DNA of 64,000 nt from Catonia carolina (GCA_035578175.1 JAQMRL010000001.1:437687639-437751638); one strand, 5' to 3'. Counted from the stretch's first letter, positions 20,864 through 32,189 are shown. Numbers and translations: made by a program. The notes: generated by a model from the sequence alone, not told the origin.

Positions 20864-21029
20864 TTTTTTTTTTTATTGAGTGATGATGCCTACATAAGCC
20901 TTGGGCTTGTGCGGAGGTAATGATATATGGTGATTACCTGATGAAAAAAATGCCAGACCTGACCGAGAATCGAACCTGGGACCCTGGCATAGTAGCCAGT
21001 TGCGCTGACCACTACACCACGGGCCGGCC
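20864..21029 (-). mobile_element. tRNA-derived SINE2
   Basis: On the minus strand: GGCCGGCCCGTGGTGTAGTG (A-box), GGTTCGATTCTCGGTCAGG (B-box), then TCACTCAATAAAAA and an A-tail. It ends 75 bp from exon 21105-21238. Confidence 0.85.
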
Positions 21030-21104
21030 AGAATAAACAATTAAAATTAGTACTAGTTTTGATAAATTATTACTAAATATGAGGAATAAAAATAATGATG
21101 TCAC

Positions 21105-21238
21105 CTTTTTAAATAAGAGCATGAGAATTCGCTTAACAATTTTTGTGAGATATTACCAAGAACAGAATCCTTTGTAAAATTTTTAAACATTATTCTACCA
21201 GCACTCTTTAATTCATACTCCAGTTTATATAACTCAAT
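21105..21238 (-). CDS. LRRC9: LRRC9-like exon, helical segment
   Basis: Acceptor CATTCAG before 21238, donor GTGACA after 21105 (weak but GT). It reads 44 codons plus two bases: 'IELYKLEYELKSAGRIMFKN', 'DSVLGNISQKLLSEF', 'CSYLK'. LRRC9 has an 'LELETxGNxxFEEGT...ELILSRFC' region that this matches in spacing ('YELKSAGRIMFKN...LLSEFSC'). The two leftover bases AG are completed to AGT by the next exon (17371-17548). Confidence 0.7.
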
Positions 21239-21824
21239 CTGAATGATAATTAACAAACATTATAACATTCGATTAATTTTCATCAAAATTATTAATCTAA
21301 GTTAGTTCATATTGAAAAAAAGTCATTTTATTTAATGAAATAACTGAATTAAGTACTGCTTTGCACTAGAAACAGAAAAGTCCTGAGTTTTGAAAAAAGG
21401 ATAGTATAACTCAACTCAGAGGTATAGCACAACTTTTTTTTTGCTTAACCAAATAGAGATTTATATTTCAAATAAAACAAAAAAATACTTTGCTGTTTCT
21501 CTAGTACAATTACAATTATACTGTGGACAATTTGAACTGGCACAACTCTTGCTCTACGAGTACACATAATTCTGCATAAAGTATATCCATAACCTATTCT
21601 TTCAACAAGGTCTATAAATTTTAATGTTCTGTACACAAATGTCTACAACCTTATTTCAATGTACAAACATACAAATAATTATTTCATTTTAAAATATGTA
21701 CCTATTTAATTTGTCCCAGTAAACATTTAAACTATAAATTACAAAAACTAAACTGCAAAAACTCACTAAACTATACTCTACAGAGGCAAACAACAAACTA
21801 AACAAATTTGGCTGAAAATATAAT
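21239..21824. other. Intron, nothing recognised
   Basis: AT-rich; short ORFs only, with no family motifs. Confidence 0.4.
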
Positions 21825-22155
21825 TTTTTTTTTTTTTTTTTATTCCTAATTGTGTATGTTGCAATCTGTTCAATTTTAGAACAATAAGCAACCCCATGAC
21901 CCAATGAGATGAGGATGATGTGTATGACGTGTAAATGAAGTGTAGTTTTGTACAGACCCAGGCCGACCATTCCTGAAAGAGTATGGTTAATTAAACCCCA
22001 ACCATCAAAGTACACCGGTAACCACTGTCTAGTATTCAAATCCGTATAAAAGTAACTACCTTTACTAGGATTTGAACAGGAACCTTCATCTTCAAAAATC
22101 AGCTGTTAAACACCTGATTTTGGCGACGACTTTACCTCTAGACCAACCTGGTGGG
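21825..22155 (-). mobile_element. SINE3, near full length
   Basis: T-run at 21826-21841 (its A-tail); at the other end the tRNA-like head GGTTGGTCTAGAGGTAAAGT, with GGTTCAAATCC-like B-box degenerated to TTCAAATCC. Confidence 0.8.
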
Positions 22156-22164
22156 TCTAACATA

Positions 22165-22255
22165 GTAATAAAAAATTAGAAATAAATAAAAACCTAACCT
22201 CAAAAAACATAACCTTATTTTATCATGAGTGAAAGACGCTAAATGAAAATCAATG
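22165..22255 (-). repeat. Terminal fragment of the E960 family
   Basis: AACCTAACCTCAAAAAACAT followed by ATCATGAGTGAAAGACGC matches one end of the repeat at 45893-46860. Confidence 0.6.
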
Positions 22256-23112
22256 AATATATAATGAACTGAAAATCATACATGAAAACAAATTAGTCAC
22301 ATCATTATGCCTGATTGATAGATAATTAATAACAACAGTGACCGTGCGCGAGTAGCACATTACGGTAGCAATTGTATACTTTTGTGACTGTACCGTCGCT
22401 GCATGGCGAGGGGCGAAGAGTGGAGGAGTAGATAAACACCGAAGCTGCTTGTGCCAATTCGAATTATCCAAGGTATACCACTCTAACCAAGTACAGTATA
22501 ACTTGGTTATTTCGAACTCGGATAATTCGAATTTTTGGATAATTCGAATAAACTGGTATTCCCCTTGAAAAGCATATTAAAATCTGAACAAAAATGGTAT
22601 GCCTAATTCGAAGTTAAAAATATGTTATTTGGTTAATTCGAAGTTTTTCAAAGAAAGAATAAAAATGTTTGTTTAGCTAGGTTTTTCGTAAACAGGTTCT
22701 GTAATAAAATTATTTCTACTTGCTGCGTTTGGGTTGAAAATAGACACAATAGAGTGTCAGTTAATAGTGCGTAGTAAGCCTAATCTACGGAATTCCAGCC
22801 AGTATGCCGTATAGGCTTTGAAAATTGTAAAGTGAATTTCACTTTCACATAGACCTGCACTGTATGATCGGTTTGGGATTTCCCTAGTTAAATTTACACC
22901 CACATTCTTGAACCGTTTTCAGTCACAGCACAGTAGGCCTACTGTAGAGTATACACGAGTGTGTATACGGTGTGTAGAATTTGTGTTGTACAATTTACAT
23001 ACAGTAGTACTACAGTACTTTTTTTTAACTAGGTACAGTACATTTCAGTACTACTGAATTGTTTTCGTTTCAGTTAAGAGTTTACGTGCAGTGCGGTTAA
23101 GTTCATTTAACA

Positions 23113-24677
23113 ATGGCTAAGCGTGGTCCGTATAAGGGTTTAACTTTGGACGAGAAAGTTAAAGTGATTCAAGATGTGGAACGCGGTACAAAAAGAAAGT
23201 GTGACATAGCTAAAGAATACGGAATTTTACCGAACACTTGATCGTCTTTCTTAAAAAATAAAAACACAATTATGGAAAACTGGAATCAAAAAAACGGAAA
23301 ATGTCGAAAGCGGGTAAGAACAGCCGAATATCCTGCAGTGGACGATTGTGTTTTGAAGTGGTTCAAGCAAGCTCGCGACCAAGTGATTCCTTTAAGTGGA
23401 ACAATAATTCGTGCAAAAGCAGAAGAATTTGCAGAAAAATTAGACATTCGGGATTTTAAAGCAAGTACCGGTTGGTTTTCGGGGTTTAAAGACAGAAATG
23501 TGATTTCTTTTCGAAATGTATGTGGTGAGAGCGAATCAGTGAGCAGCCGTTTAGTAGATAAGTGGCAAGTTGATTTAAAAAAAAAAATTTCGAAAATTAT
23601 CAACCGAAAAATATTTTTAATGTAGACGAAACCGGGCTATTCTTTAAGTGTTTACCCAACAAAACATTTTCGTTAAGAAACGACAAGTGCAGTGGGGGGA
23701 AGAATAGTAAAGAAAGGATAACAATTTTGGTAGGCTCAAATATGGATGGGTCAGAAAAATTACAGCTTTTAATGATTGGCAAATCTGCAAAGCCGAGATG
23801 CTTTAAATATGTTAAAAGTTTACCGGTGATTTACGAAGCCAACAGAAAAGCTTGGATGACAGCTGCATTGTTCGAGAAATGGCTTCTGAATCTGGACAAA
23901 AAATTCGGTCGGGAAAAGAGAAAATTTTTATTGTTTATTGACAACTGCACGGCTCACAACAACCTTCCATCGCTGAAGTGGATTAAAGTTGAATACTTTC
24001 CGCCCAACATGACCTCAGTTGTTCAACCTATGGACCAAGGGGTTATTAAAAATCTGAAACATTTTTACCGTCGACAGGTTGTTATAAAAATCTTAGGAGC
24101 AACGGATAAAAACCCAATTAATGTGTTGGACGCAGCTGAAATGATACATAACGCATGGAACAAAGTTACAGCTTCTACGATAGCACACTGTTTCAGGGCT
24201 GCTGGTTTCAAGGTAGAAAATGATGAGGCTAATTCTTCTAAAGGAGATATTGTCTGTAACACTACTAAAGAAAACGACAATCCAAACTGCTACAGAATAT
24301 GCGACGAAAATATTACACCTCCAGATGGCTGGGCGGATTTAAATGTTGATGAAAGCTACGAAGCGTATTTGAATGTTGATGCTGACGTCGCCATCTGTGG
24401 AACTCTGACAGATAGGGAAATTCTCGAGGAAGTGATACAAAATACCCAGAAATCGTCTGATGAAGAAGAAAATCAAGACCTCCAACCCAAGAAACCAATT
24501 CCATCCACTTCTGAAACAGTTTTGATGATCGCGGGCTTAAAAAGATTTGTCGAAGCTCAGTCTAACGTTAATTATGAAATTTTTTGTGCTGTGAGTGAAT
24601 TAGAAGATTTTGTTCAGTGTTCTCTAAGAAATCAAAAACAAACAAAGATTACACAGTTTTTTACTCATCGACAGTAG
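23113..24677 (+). pseudogene. Tigger-type transposase, one stop and one frameshift
   Basis: It starts 'MAKRGPYKGLTLDEKVKVIQ' (psq/CENP-B-type DNA-binding helix). A TGA at 23239-23241 interrupts it. The CENP-B-like second domain 'KWFKQARDQVIPLSGTII' and 'STGWFSGFKDRN' follow. A slip in the A-run near 23578-23588 shifts the frame just before 'NVDETGLFFK' (first Asp). The long second frame (23727-24677) holds 'LLFIDNCTAHNN' (second Asp), 'FPPNMTSVVQPMDQGVIKNL' (third Asp) and the C-terminal 'KQTKITQFF'. All three catalytic Asps are present in sequence, so the copy is recently dead. Confidence 0.88.
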
Positions 24678-25100
24678 TAGCTTTGCTACAATCAGCCACG
24701 TGAGTTAAAAAAGTCTATCACTTTACTGATTCTATTTTATCCATTTGTTTACGACTGAATTATTATTTATGCGTAATGTAGGTATTCAAATCTCTCTATT
24801 TCTTTTTTTATAAATTTTGTTTAATATGTATATTCAATAACTTGCAGTACTGAATTTCAGTAATACAGTACATACTGGAGATACTGTACGTCTAATACTG
24901 TACTATAATGTATACAAAAACATGTAGCCTACTAGGTACCTACTTTACTTTAATAGTAATTATAGTTCATTCCTATAGTTTATAAATGAAATAAATCGGA
25001 GTTATCTGTGATATTGACGTTCTTCTACTTTATTTCTGTTATTAGTATACATAGTGTAGTACGTATAACAAAAGTTCGAATTTTGTAATTTTTTTTAACT
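24678..25100. other. 3' non-coding part of the Tigger element
   Basis: AT-rich sequence with ATAAATGAAATAAATC near 24983, a possible polyadenylation region. No other element was seen. Confidence 0.5.
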
Positions 25101-25216
25101 TTACAATACTGTTCCATATGATGTTGGTTATTTCGAATTTTGGATAATTCGAACTTTTTTCCATTCCCCTTCAGGTTCGAATTAACCAAGTTTCACTGTA
25201 TCAGTTTTGGTTTGAT

Positions 25217-26110
25217 AAGGGATTTTTAAATTGTGTCCAGGAGAATCCGGAGGGAGTACAGGACATGTCAGGAAGTTATAACAACTGAAATACATAATTA
25301 TATCAATCACACATTGATTTACTACTACTGTTTGAAATTCTTGTACACTATACAGAGTTTCACCGATCAAGTAATTTTTCAGATTTTTTTAAAGGAATAC
25401 AAATTTATCATAACATTTTAAAATTGGAGTAATTTATTGATGTATTTTCTCCCCACATAAGTGAATGGGTCAACTAAAAACGTTGCAAATAACAAAAACA
25501 AATTTTTACAGAAAGTGAAAGATACCAACTGATACTTAGCTGTATAATGATTTTTCACTGTATTACGATTTTGTTTCAAGAATTTCTGAGATTTTAGTTA
25601 CAATTCTGCTCGTTAGAATTCACTATTATGATCAAATAGAGGATTTATAGAACGTATTCCACTGAAAGGTCACTTTTGTAAATTTTGTCAGTTGCAACGT
25701 TTTTCTGTTGAGCCATTCAATTAGGTTTTTGTTCAAACAATTTACTGTTGTGGTTAGCCACATAATAATCGGTTTTGTTTCTTGTATAATGGTAGTGGAC
25801 ATTAAAATTTTTCGTAGAAGTGTTTTCCTAACATACATTATCTTCTGAAAAATGTAGAGTGAGGGAACTGTAATCAATTTAAGCTCCTTAAATATTGGTC
25901 TGCATAAAGTAAGCTGGTTAGCTTCCATCAAACACATCTAATAGCTTCTTTTGAATTTTAAAAACCCTATCCATGTTACCTATACTAGAATTACCCCTAT
26001 ACTAAAATACCATATTGTATATGAGACATAATAAGACCATGATAAGCTGCCATTAGCAATTGTTTATCATTTAATCTGGATATTTGTTTTACCCATTGTC
26101 ACGAATTTTT
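25217..26110 (-). pseudogene. CR1-like retrotransposon 3' part
   Basis: Reading down the minus strand: 'LLMAAYHGL' and 'GILV' fragments near 26040, 'LCRPIFKELKLITVPSLYIF' at about 25920-25850, 'NKNLIEWLN'-type remnants, then the 3' UTR end ACATGTCCTGTACTCCCTCC at about 25262-25243. Frames are broken. It is the same family as 49480-50228 and 61385-62060. A SINE inserted at its upstream side (26111). Confidence 0.65.
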
Positions 26111-26122
26111 ATCTTAGAATTT

Positions 26123-26370
26123 TTTTTTTTTTAACTTTTATTTGTTATCGGGAACTGTACATTGTTGACAACTACCCAATTTGATCGCTGCTTTTTGCTG
26201 TATTTTTTTTTGACGTGGATTAGACTTGAGTTTGAACAGGGACCCCCAGTAGAGTTTGTTCATGGATGGCTGTCAACTGGTCACCATACTAAGTCGCTTG
26301 CCCAACCGGTGTTACTTAACAAATAATAGCGACTTTCTACCAGCTGACTGACTGGGCTGGCCCGAAGGCC
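26123..26370 (-). mobile_element. SINE, 'GGCCAGCCCAGTCAGTCAGC' family, copy 2
   Basis: An exact 12-bp TSD ATCTTAGAATTT (26111-26122 and 26371-26382) brackets it. The A-tail faces left and the head GGCCTTCGGGCCAGCCCAGT ends at 26370. Confidence 0.85.
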
Positions 26371-26599
26371 ATCTTAGAATTTAAAAAAAAAGTTATATTC
26401 TTAAAGTACCTACCTACTATTTTTTTTTTATTATTATTATTAAAATTTTATAAAGTCCCAATAGATTGCAGCACTTGCTGGACTCTTAAAGAATTTGTTC
26501 ATGTATGTGGCCAATTTTACGCAAAGCGATATGTGCGCAGTTTAGTGAATAAGAAAGGTAAAATTTTATGTATATGTATATGGCCAAGGTGAATGAATG

Positions 26600-26790
26600 G
26601 GTATTAACCCATTCTGGGTCGGTCAACCGAACTACTTTCGATTGACCGATTTTGATGAAAATGTTTGTGTCAGGTCCTCTAGTGGTATCTAACTTAAGTT
26701 TTAAGTTTTAACTTCATGCGATGTTCCGTTCTTGAGATATTTTGTTTACACACACACACACACACACACACACCCATTACTACAAACTTG
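26600..26790 (-). repeat. E960 fragment with (CA)n
   Basis: It matches the CGAACTACTTTCGATTGACC ... TTCTTGAGATATTTTGTTTA block of the family. (AC)n at 26747-26774. Confidence 0.75.
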
Positions 26791-27456
26791 GTTGGTATAA
26801 AAACCAAGACAAATATCTATGTAGTGATACTCCTAGGGACTTCACTACTTTTACATGCTCTAGACCAGCGGTTCCCAACCCGGGATACGCGACGAACCGG
26901 TTAGGAGTACGCCGAAAATAAAGAGCAATGGCGGACGCTGTTTTTCTGAGTAAATTGGTTGGGTTATTGTACTGACAAGCTTAATGCAACCCAGATCTAA
27001 GGCTTTATTTGTCTACATTTGAACCTGATTTCAAACAATTAAGTGCAACAAAACACCCTCAAGGGTCACACTAAAAAAGAGTTCTGAAGACGTTTCCTGG
27101 ACTAATAATTTAGTTTCAATACATCACAATTTTCATGTTATATTTTGTATTTTGAAGGGTCCACGGGAAATTTTTGTGTTTTTGAGGTTGGAACACTGTT
27201 AAAAACTGCATTACCATATGTTATTTTTTCTTATTATGATTACCTACATGAAAAAAATGTGAGTAGTCACCAAAATATTGCCTTTTGAATAAATGGCCTA
27301 CACGGGAAAAAGGAGGTTTGTCAATATGAAAAAATGAAATAAGGGGAAATGTCATGTTGACTATGTTACCAGCTGTGATTGATGCACTGTTCTAATTCAA
27401 CTGTTTCTTATTTGCTTGTAGCATTACTGTATTGTAGTGTATTATCTTTTAAAATC

Positions 27457-27582
27457 ATGGAAGAAATGTTGGGTAGTGATGAAGAAGTTAACAGCAGTTC
27501 ACTAAAACCTTCTAAAAAACGGAAAGTTACGGGAAGGTTAAGTGAAGTTAGAAAGATCTACTGGCATCCTCACACGAGGTAG
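27457..27582 (+). pseudogene. Possible hAT transposase N-terminal remnant
   Basis: Short frame 'MEEMLGSDEEVNSSSLKPSK' then 'KRKVTGRLSEVRKIYW', basic and placed where a hAT transposase would begin. It stops after 42 codons. No BED finger or catalytic motif is visible, so the assignment rests on position only. Confidence 0.35.
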
Positions 27583-27637
27583 GGCCTGACTGGCTTATTG
27601 TAACAGCAGATTTTATTTTTAGATCCTATACTAGTGA

Positions 27638-27812
27638 CTATACTAGTGGTAACGTGCTCGCCTCTCATCACGCAATCTTGGGTTCGAATCCCACTCGGGC
27701 CTGGCATTTTTTCATACGTTACAAAAAATTCATTTCATGCTTCACCGTCTGCATTAGCAGCAATTTGCAAAACAGTCGGACGTTAAACCAAAAAAAAAAA
27801 TATATATATATA
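27638..27812 (+). mobile_element. SINE1, 5'-truncated
   Basis: TATACTAGTGAC occurs before (27624-27635) and after (from about 27812) as TSD. The head lacks its first ~20 bp and begins GTGGTAACGTGCTCGCC. B-box GGTTCGAATCC; tail GTCGGACGTTAAACC, A-run and (TA)n. Confidence 0.8.
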
Positions 27813-27968
27813 TATACTAGTGACGTACAACAAATATATGGATCTGCAACATTTAAAACAATTTTGTAGGGAAGAATCCAGGAAGTTTTTTGATGAGCTC
27901 CCAAAGATGATGCCAGGAGAAACCAAAAAAGATAAAAATCCAAAATAATATGTATATAATGTAAAAAG

Positions 27969-30900
27969 TTTCCCCCTGTGGGTAGGGGTAGTAGAATTTA
28001 CCCACGGTAGCTCCAGACCTGTCGTAAAAGGCGACTAAGGAGGCCGAGTGATCGCCGGCATAAGCGATCCAACTTTTGCTGGCCAACAGCTTCGGGTGGA
28101 TGAGCCAGCAAAGGATAGGGCACTCTTTTGTCCTGGAGTCGGGAAACTGGCTCCGAAGGCGGAGGAACGGCGGAACGCTGTCAACGGCATAAGGATGTGG
28201 AAGCAGATTGGACACTCACCTCATTAAATATCCAAAATGGATATGTCCTCGTAATCAACATGGCTATGCTTGCAGCTAAATTTATTTCCGGAGTTAGTCC
28301 CTCAATCGGGTCTCCGGGAGGGACAGTTTCAAGCACAGTAGTTGGTAACACTAAGCGTTTGAAGTATCGGGACGGGATCAGAGTCGGTACATGGAATGTG
28401 AGGTCCTTGAGTCAGGCTGGAAAAATCCATAATGCAATAAAAGAGATGGAGAGGATGAGGCTGGAAGTTTTGGGCATAAGTGAGATGCGCTGGCCGGGAA
28501 GTGGAATGATAAACATTGATAATCATAAAGTTTACTATTCTGGATCAAGCGAGGGAAAACACGAGAACGGAGTGGGCATAGCACTGGCACAGAAAATGGC
28601 CGAGTGTGTACATAACTTCGTCCCAGTCTCAGAAAGAATCTTGTTAATACAGATAAGAGCGAGACCAGTGGATCTTAACATAGTGCAAGTTTACGCCCCG
28701 ACCGCAGATAAAGAGGACAGAGAAGTGGAAGAGTTGTACGAAGATATAAATAAAATAATAAGACAACTCAAAACAGAAGATGTCACTATTGTCATGGGTG
28801 ATTTCAACTCAAAACTTGGAAAGGGTAGAACATCTGATTTTGTGGGTCCTTTTGGTTTGGGAGATAGAAACTCCCGAGGAGATGCCTTGGAGATTTTTGC
28901 GGAGATGAACCGGCTGGTGGTAATAAACACCTGGTTTAGACAGCCACCTCGCAAGCTGTATACCTGGAAAGCGCCTAATGATAAGCCAGGGAAGATCATC
29001 AGGAACCAGATTGATTATATCCTTGTAAGTCAGCGTTACAGAAACAGCTGCATTTCCATGAAAACGTATCCCGGTGCAGACATAGCATCAGACCACGTCC
29101 CACTAGTGGGAACATTCAGACTTAAGATGAAGAGGGTCACATCCAAGAGACCGAAGAGGTACGATTTGAGGAAGCTGAAAGACCCAGTCATACAACAGGC
29201 AGTAACTGCAACCCTTAATAATAGGATAGAAACCATCAACACTACAAATGACATGAGAGATGAAATTGCAGAAATCCAAAAAGCAGTCGAGGATGTGAAA
29301 GAGGAATATCTACAGATGGATAAAAGGAAGAAGAAGGCTTGGATGACGGACGAAATTTTGGATCTCATGGAGGATAGAAGGTTAAAAAGGGGAGACCCGG
29401 AAGCATACAAAACTATACAGAGGGTCATACGAAGTAAAATCAGAGAGGCTAAAGAGAGGGAAAAGGCAGACCTCTGCCATGAAATAGAGGTGTACCAAAA
29501 TAAACATGATAGTTTTAACATACATCGAAAAGTCAAAGAGATGACAGGAAGGTTTCGCAAGAGAAACAGCAACAAGCTCACTGACAATGATGGTCACCTC
29601 ATCATTAGCAAAGAGGAGAGGAAAGTAGTGTGGGAGAGATACCTCAGAGAGCTGTTTGATGACCAAAGGGTAGAACAAGAACCAGACGTGGCAGAGACAT
29701 CGGGGCCAGATATCCTTCAGGCTGAAGTAGAAGAAGCCATAAAATGTATGAAATCTGGGAAGGCAGCAGGCCCGGATAATTTGCAGGCAGAGTTCTTCAA
29801 GTTGCTCAACTATGGGAACACAAGACTCTTGACGGGTATTTTTAACCAGATATATTCATCGGCCAAACTGCCTGTTGAATGGCTTAGGTCTGAATTTATC
29901 ACCATACCTAAAAAACCTGGATCTAAAGTATGCAGGGATTACCGGACAATAAGTCTGATGAGCCAGTTTCTAAAATTATTCCTGAGAATAATACATAAAA
30001 GAATTTACAAGGTGTGTGAAGAACATATAGCACCAAACCAGTTTGGTTTTTTAAGAGCAGTGGGTACTAGAGAGGCACTCTTTAGTGTGCAAGTACTTTT
30101 CCAAAGATGCAGAGATGTAAGTTGCAATGTTTTTGCATGCCTTATCGACTATCAAAAGGCGTTTGACCGTGTCAGACATGATCAAATGATGGAGATCCTC
30201 AAACAAACTGGACTGGATGGGAAGGATTTGAAGCTGATCGCCAACTTGTATTGGAATCAGTCGGCAGTGCTGAGAGTGGAAGAAGACCATACAGAACAGG
30301 TCGAAATACGACGTGGGGTTAGACAGGGCTGTATTCTTTCGCCAATACTTTTCAACGTCTACTCAGAGCACATCTTCAAGGAGGCCATGCAGGATGTGGA
30401 AGAGGGTATCTCAGTGAACGGTGTCAAACTGAATAATCTACGATATGCAGATGACACGATTGTATTCGCTGATACAATAGAGGGACTGCAAAGACTGATG
30501 AACAGGATAACAGAAGTGAGCGAGAAGTATGGCCTGGACATCAACATCGTGAAAACCAAATTAATGGTAATTAGCAGGGGACCGATAACTGGTGTAGACC
30601 TATATATAAAACATGCAAGAATTGAGCGTGTAGCATGGTATCCGTATTTGGGCACTATTATCAATGAAGCCTGGGAAAACTCACAAGAGATCAAGTGCCG
30701 TATTGGTAAGGCAAGGAGTGTTTTCAACGCAATGAGTTCGGCGTTTAAGAGTCATGATCTCACTATGGGCACTAAGTTGCGACTCTTGCGGTGTAACGTG
30801 TTTTCCGTTCTTCTGTACGGAGTAGAGTCTTGGACGTTGAAGAGGGCGACCACTACTAAACTTGAAGCCTTCGAACTTTGGGTGTACAGAAGACTGCTGA

Positions 30901-31231
30901 GGATACCATGGACAGATAGGGTGACCAACATTGAGGTACTGCGTCGGATGAACAAGGAACCAGAGGTAATAAACACCATTAAGTGTCGCAAGTTGCAATA
31001 CCTCGGTCATATTATGAGGAACCACGGTAGATACGAACTGTTGCAGCGCATCCTGCAGGGAAGATTGGATGGTAGAAGACAGCCAGGCCGAAGAAGAATA
31101 TCCTGGCTTGCTAACCTGAGAGACTGGTATGGGAAAAGCTCGGCCCAACTGTTCCGCATTGCAGATGACAAGACCAAGATAGCCATGATGACAGCCAGCG
31201 TTCGAACCGGACAGGCACGCTAAGAAGAGAG
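27969..31231 (+). mobile_element. Full-length RTE-clade retrotransposon, 3263 bp, 11-bp TSD
   Basis: AATGTAAAAAG is duplicated exactly at 27958-27968 and 31232-31242. The element has a 5' UTR of about 160 bp with the RTE-associated word CTGTCGTAAAAGGCGACTAA (28019-28038), one intact ORF and a 3' UTR of only 8 bp after the stop, which is typically very short in RTEs. An intact ORF and perfect TSD indicate a recent insertion. Confidence 0.93.
28128..31223 (+). CDS. Endonuclease/reverse transcriptase of RTE retrotransposon
   Basis: An uninterrupted 1031-codon ORF. Residues about 80-330 form an apurinic-type endonuclease: 'VGTWNVRSL' (87-94), 'LGISEMRWPG', 'VQVYAPTADK', 'IVMGDFNSKLGKG' (GDFN near 224), 'RNQIDYILVS' and 'ASDHVPLVGTF' (SDH near 321). 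The RT follows: 'IPKKPGSKVCRDYRTISLMS', 'NQFGFL', 'FACLIDYQKAFDRVRHDQ', 'GVRQGCILSPILFNVYSE' (730 on) and 'LRYADDTIVF' (YADD at 773-776, intact). The C-terminus has 'RIPWTDRVTNIEVLRRM', 'YLGHIMRN' and 'GRRRISWLANLRDW'. It nicks target DNA and copies its own RNA there. The true start may be a later Met, since the first ~75 residues are not conserved-looking. All key motifs are present. Confidence 0.95.
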   Translation: MSWSRETGSEGGGTAERCQRHKDVEADWTLTSLNIQNGYVLVINMAMLAAKFISGVSPSIGSPGGTVSSTVVGNTKRLKYRDGIRVGTWNVRSLSQAGKIHNAIKEMERMRLEVLGISEMRWPGSGMINIDNHKVYYSGSSEGKHENGVGIALAQKMAECVHNFVPVSERILLIQIRARPVDLNIVQVYAPTADKEDREVEELYEDINKIIRQLKTEDVTIVMGDFNSKLGKGRTSDFVGPFGLGDRNSRGDALEIFAEMNRLVVINTWFRQPPRKLYTWKAPNDKPGKIIRNQIDYILVSQRYRNSCISMKTYPGADIASDHVPLVGTFRLKMKRVTSKRPKRYDLRKLKDPVIQQAVTATLNNRIETINTTNDMRDEIAEIQKAVEDVKEEYLQMDKRKKKAWMTDEILDLMEDRRLKRGDPEAYKTIQRVIRSKIREAKEREKADLCHEIEVYQNKHDSFNIHRKVKEMTGRFRKRNSNKLTDNDGHLIISKEERKVVWERYLRELFDDQRVEQEPDVAETSGPDILQAEVEEAIKCMKSGKAAGPDNLQAEFFKLLNYGNTRLLTGIFNQIYSSAKLPVEWLRSEFITIPKKPGSKVCRDYRTISLMSQFLKLFLRIIHKRIYKVCEEHIAPNQFGFLRAVGTREALFSVQVLFQRCRDVSCNVFACLIDYQKAFDRVRHDQMMEILKQTGLDGKDLKLIANLYWNQSAVLRVEEDHTEQVEIRRGVRQGCILSPILFNVYSEHIFKEAMQDVEEGISVNGVKLNNLRYADDTIVFADTIEGLQRLMNRITEVSEKYGLDINIVKTKLMVISRGPITGVDLYIKHARIERVAWYPYLGTIINEAWENSQEIKCRIGKARSVFNAMSSAFKSHDLTMGTKLRLLRCNVFSVLLYGVESWTLKRATTTKLEAFELWVYRRLLRIPWTDRVTNIEVLRRMNKEPEVINTIKCRKLQYLGHIMRNHGRYELLQRILQGRLDGRRQPGRRRISWLANLRDWYGKSSAQLFRIADDKTKIAMMTASVRTGQAR

Positions 31232-31242
31232 AATGTAAAAAG

Positions 31243-32082
31243 ATACTAGATAATAATAAATAAACCTTTTTGGGTTGCATTGCAATATAATTTTAAAGTG
31301 TTATTATTGACATACCCCTTTTTTCCCTTGAAAAACAGGTAATATCAGTAGATTTTTACAAGTTTTTTTTTAAATTTATTTTAAGACTGGTATATTTAGG
31401 TAAACAAGATTATTATACAGTGTAAAACAACATGTAAAAATACTATACTTATTGCAACTAAATTGCGTTAGTAGGAATAGATTTAAGACTAAAAACTCAA
31501 TTTCTGGAAAATGTCAGAAATTGACATTCCTCCTTTTTCCTGTGGACCCTTCATTTACAAATTTTAAAAGCATTTTGTATTCAATGTGAGTTTTTTTCAC
31601 AGTTTAAAACTAATCTGTCTTGTCTTAGATTAGAAAAACTATAATTATTATTATAACTCTGTCATTAGTATTTTGATGTAAAATTAAGACCATACAAGAA
31701 ATGTTCAGTTTTCAATAAAATATCTATTTTAAATGCTTGTGTTAACTTTCATTTTCCTTGGTTTAAATTTATATCTTAATTTGAACACATAATAAAACAC
31801 ACAAGTGTAAGTTATATTTTGCAGTATTTAAAAACTAACCAACGTATACTCGCAGAAAAATACCATTATGATTATAAAAAAATAAATTTACATTATGCAA
31901 AATATTTGGAAATAAATAAAAAACATATGAAAATATGCAAATTAATTAGAGATTAGCTAGTGATTAAATATCCACTACTTAGTGAATTATTGTAGTTACA
32001 GTGATGTTACATTTTTGGGGGTACGATTTTAGTTAAAGATTCACCAAGGAGTACAGGAGAAAAAAACCGTTGGTAACCGCTG
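31243..32082. other. Right non-coding part of the hAT element
   Basis: AT-rich DNA with no transposase motif before the terminal AACCGTTGGTAACCGCTG. Confidence 0.6.
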
Positions 32083-32189
32083 CTCTAGACTATAATTATG
32101 AATAAATACATCCACTTCTCTACTTTTTTAATGCAATGTTTGTTTTTGAACTATAAGTACTGACACTTTTTTCCATTAACTGTTAATAT

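Larger units (their letters stand above)
22494..25198 (+). mobile_element. Tigger/pogo-type transposon, 2705 bp
   Basis: TA at 22492-22493 and 25199-25200 flanks ends CAGTATAACTTGGTTATTTC and (inverted) CAGTGAAACTTGGTTAATTC; CCCCTT and TTCGAA words recur subterminally. It contains one transposase gene with two lesions. Length, TA target and protein all fit a full-size Tigger-like element. Confidence 0.9.
26866..32082. mobile_element. hAT-type transposon, 5.2 kb including nested insertions
   Basis: The 8-bp TSD CTCTAGAC lies at 26858-26865 and 32083-32090. TIRs are CAGCGGTTCCCAAC and, inverted, CAGCGGTTACCAAC. Removing the RTE element (27969-31231) and SINE1 (27638-27812) leaves about 1.8 kb, so the host element is itself deleted. 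CAGnGGTTnCCAA ends plus an 8-bp TSD are a hAT hallmark. Confidence 0.85.

Noticed and set aside
26747..26774. Stand-alone (CA)n microsatellite
   Set aside because: It is the internal run of an E960 fragment, so not an independent feature.
28691..31280. Several 80-200-codon minus ORFs opposite the RTE gene
   Set aside because: Antisense shadows of one long coding ORF; no family motifs.
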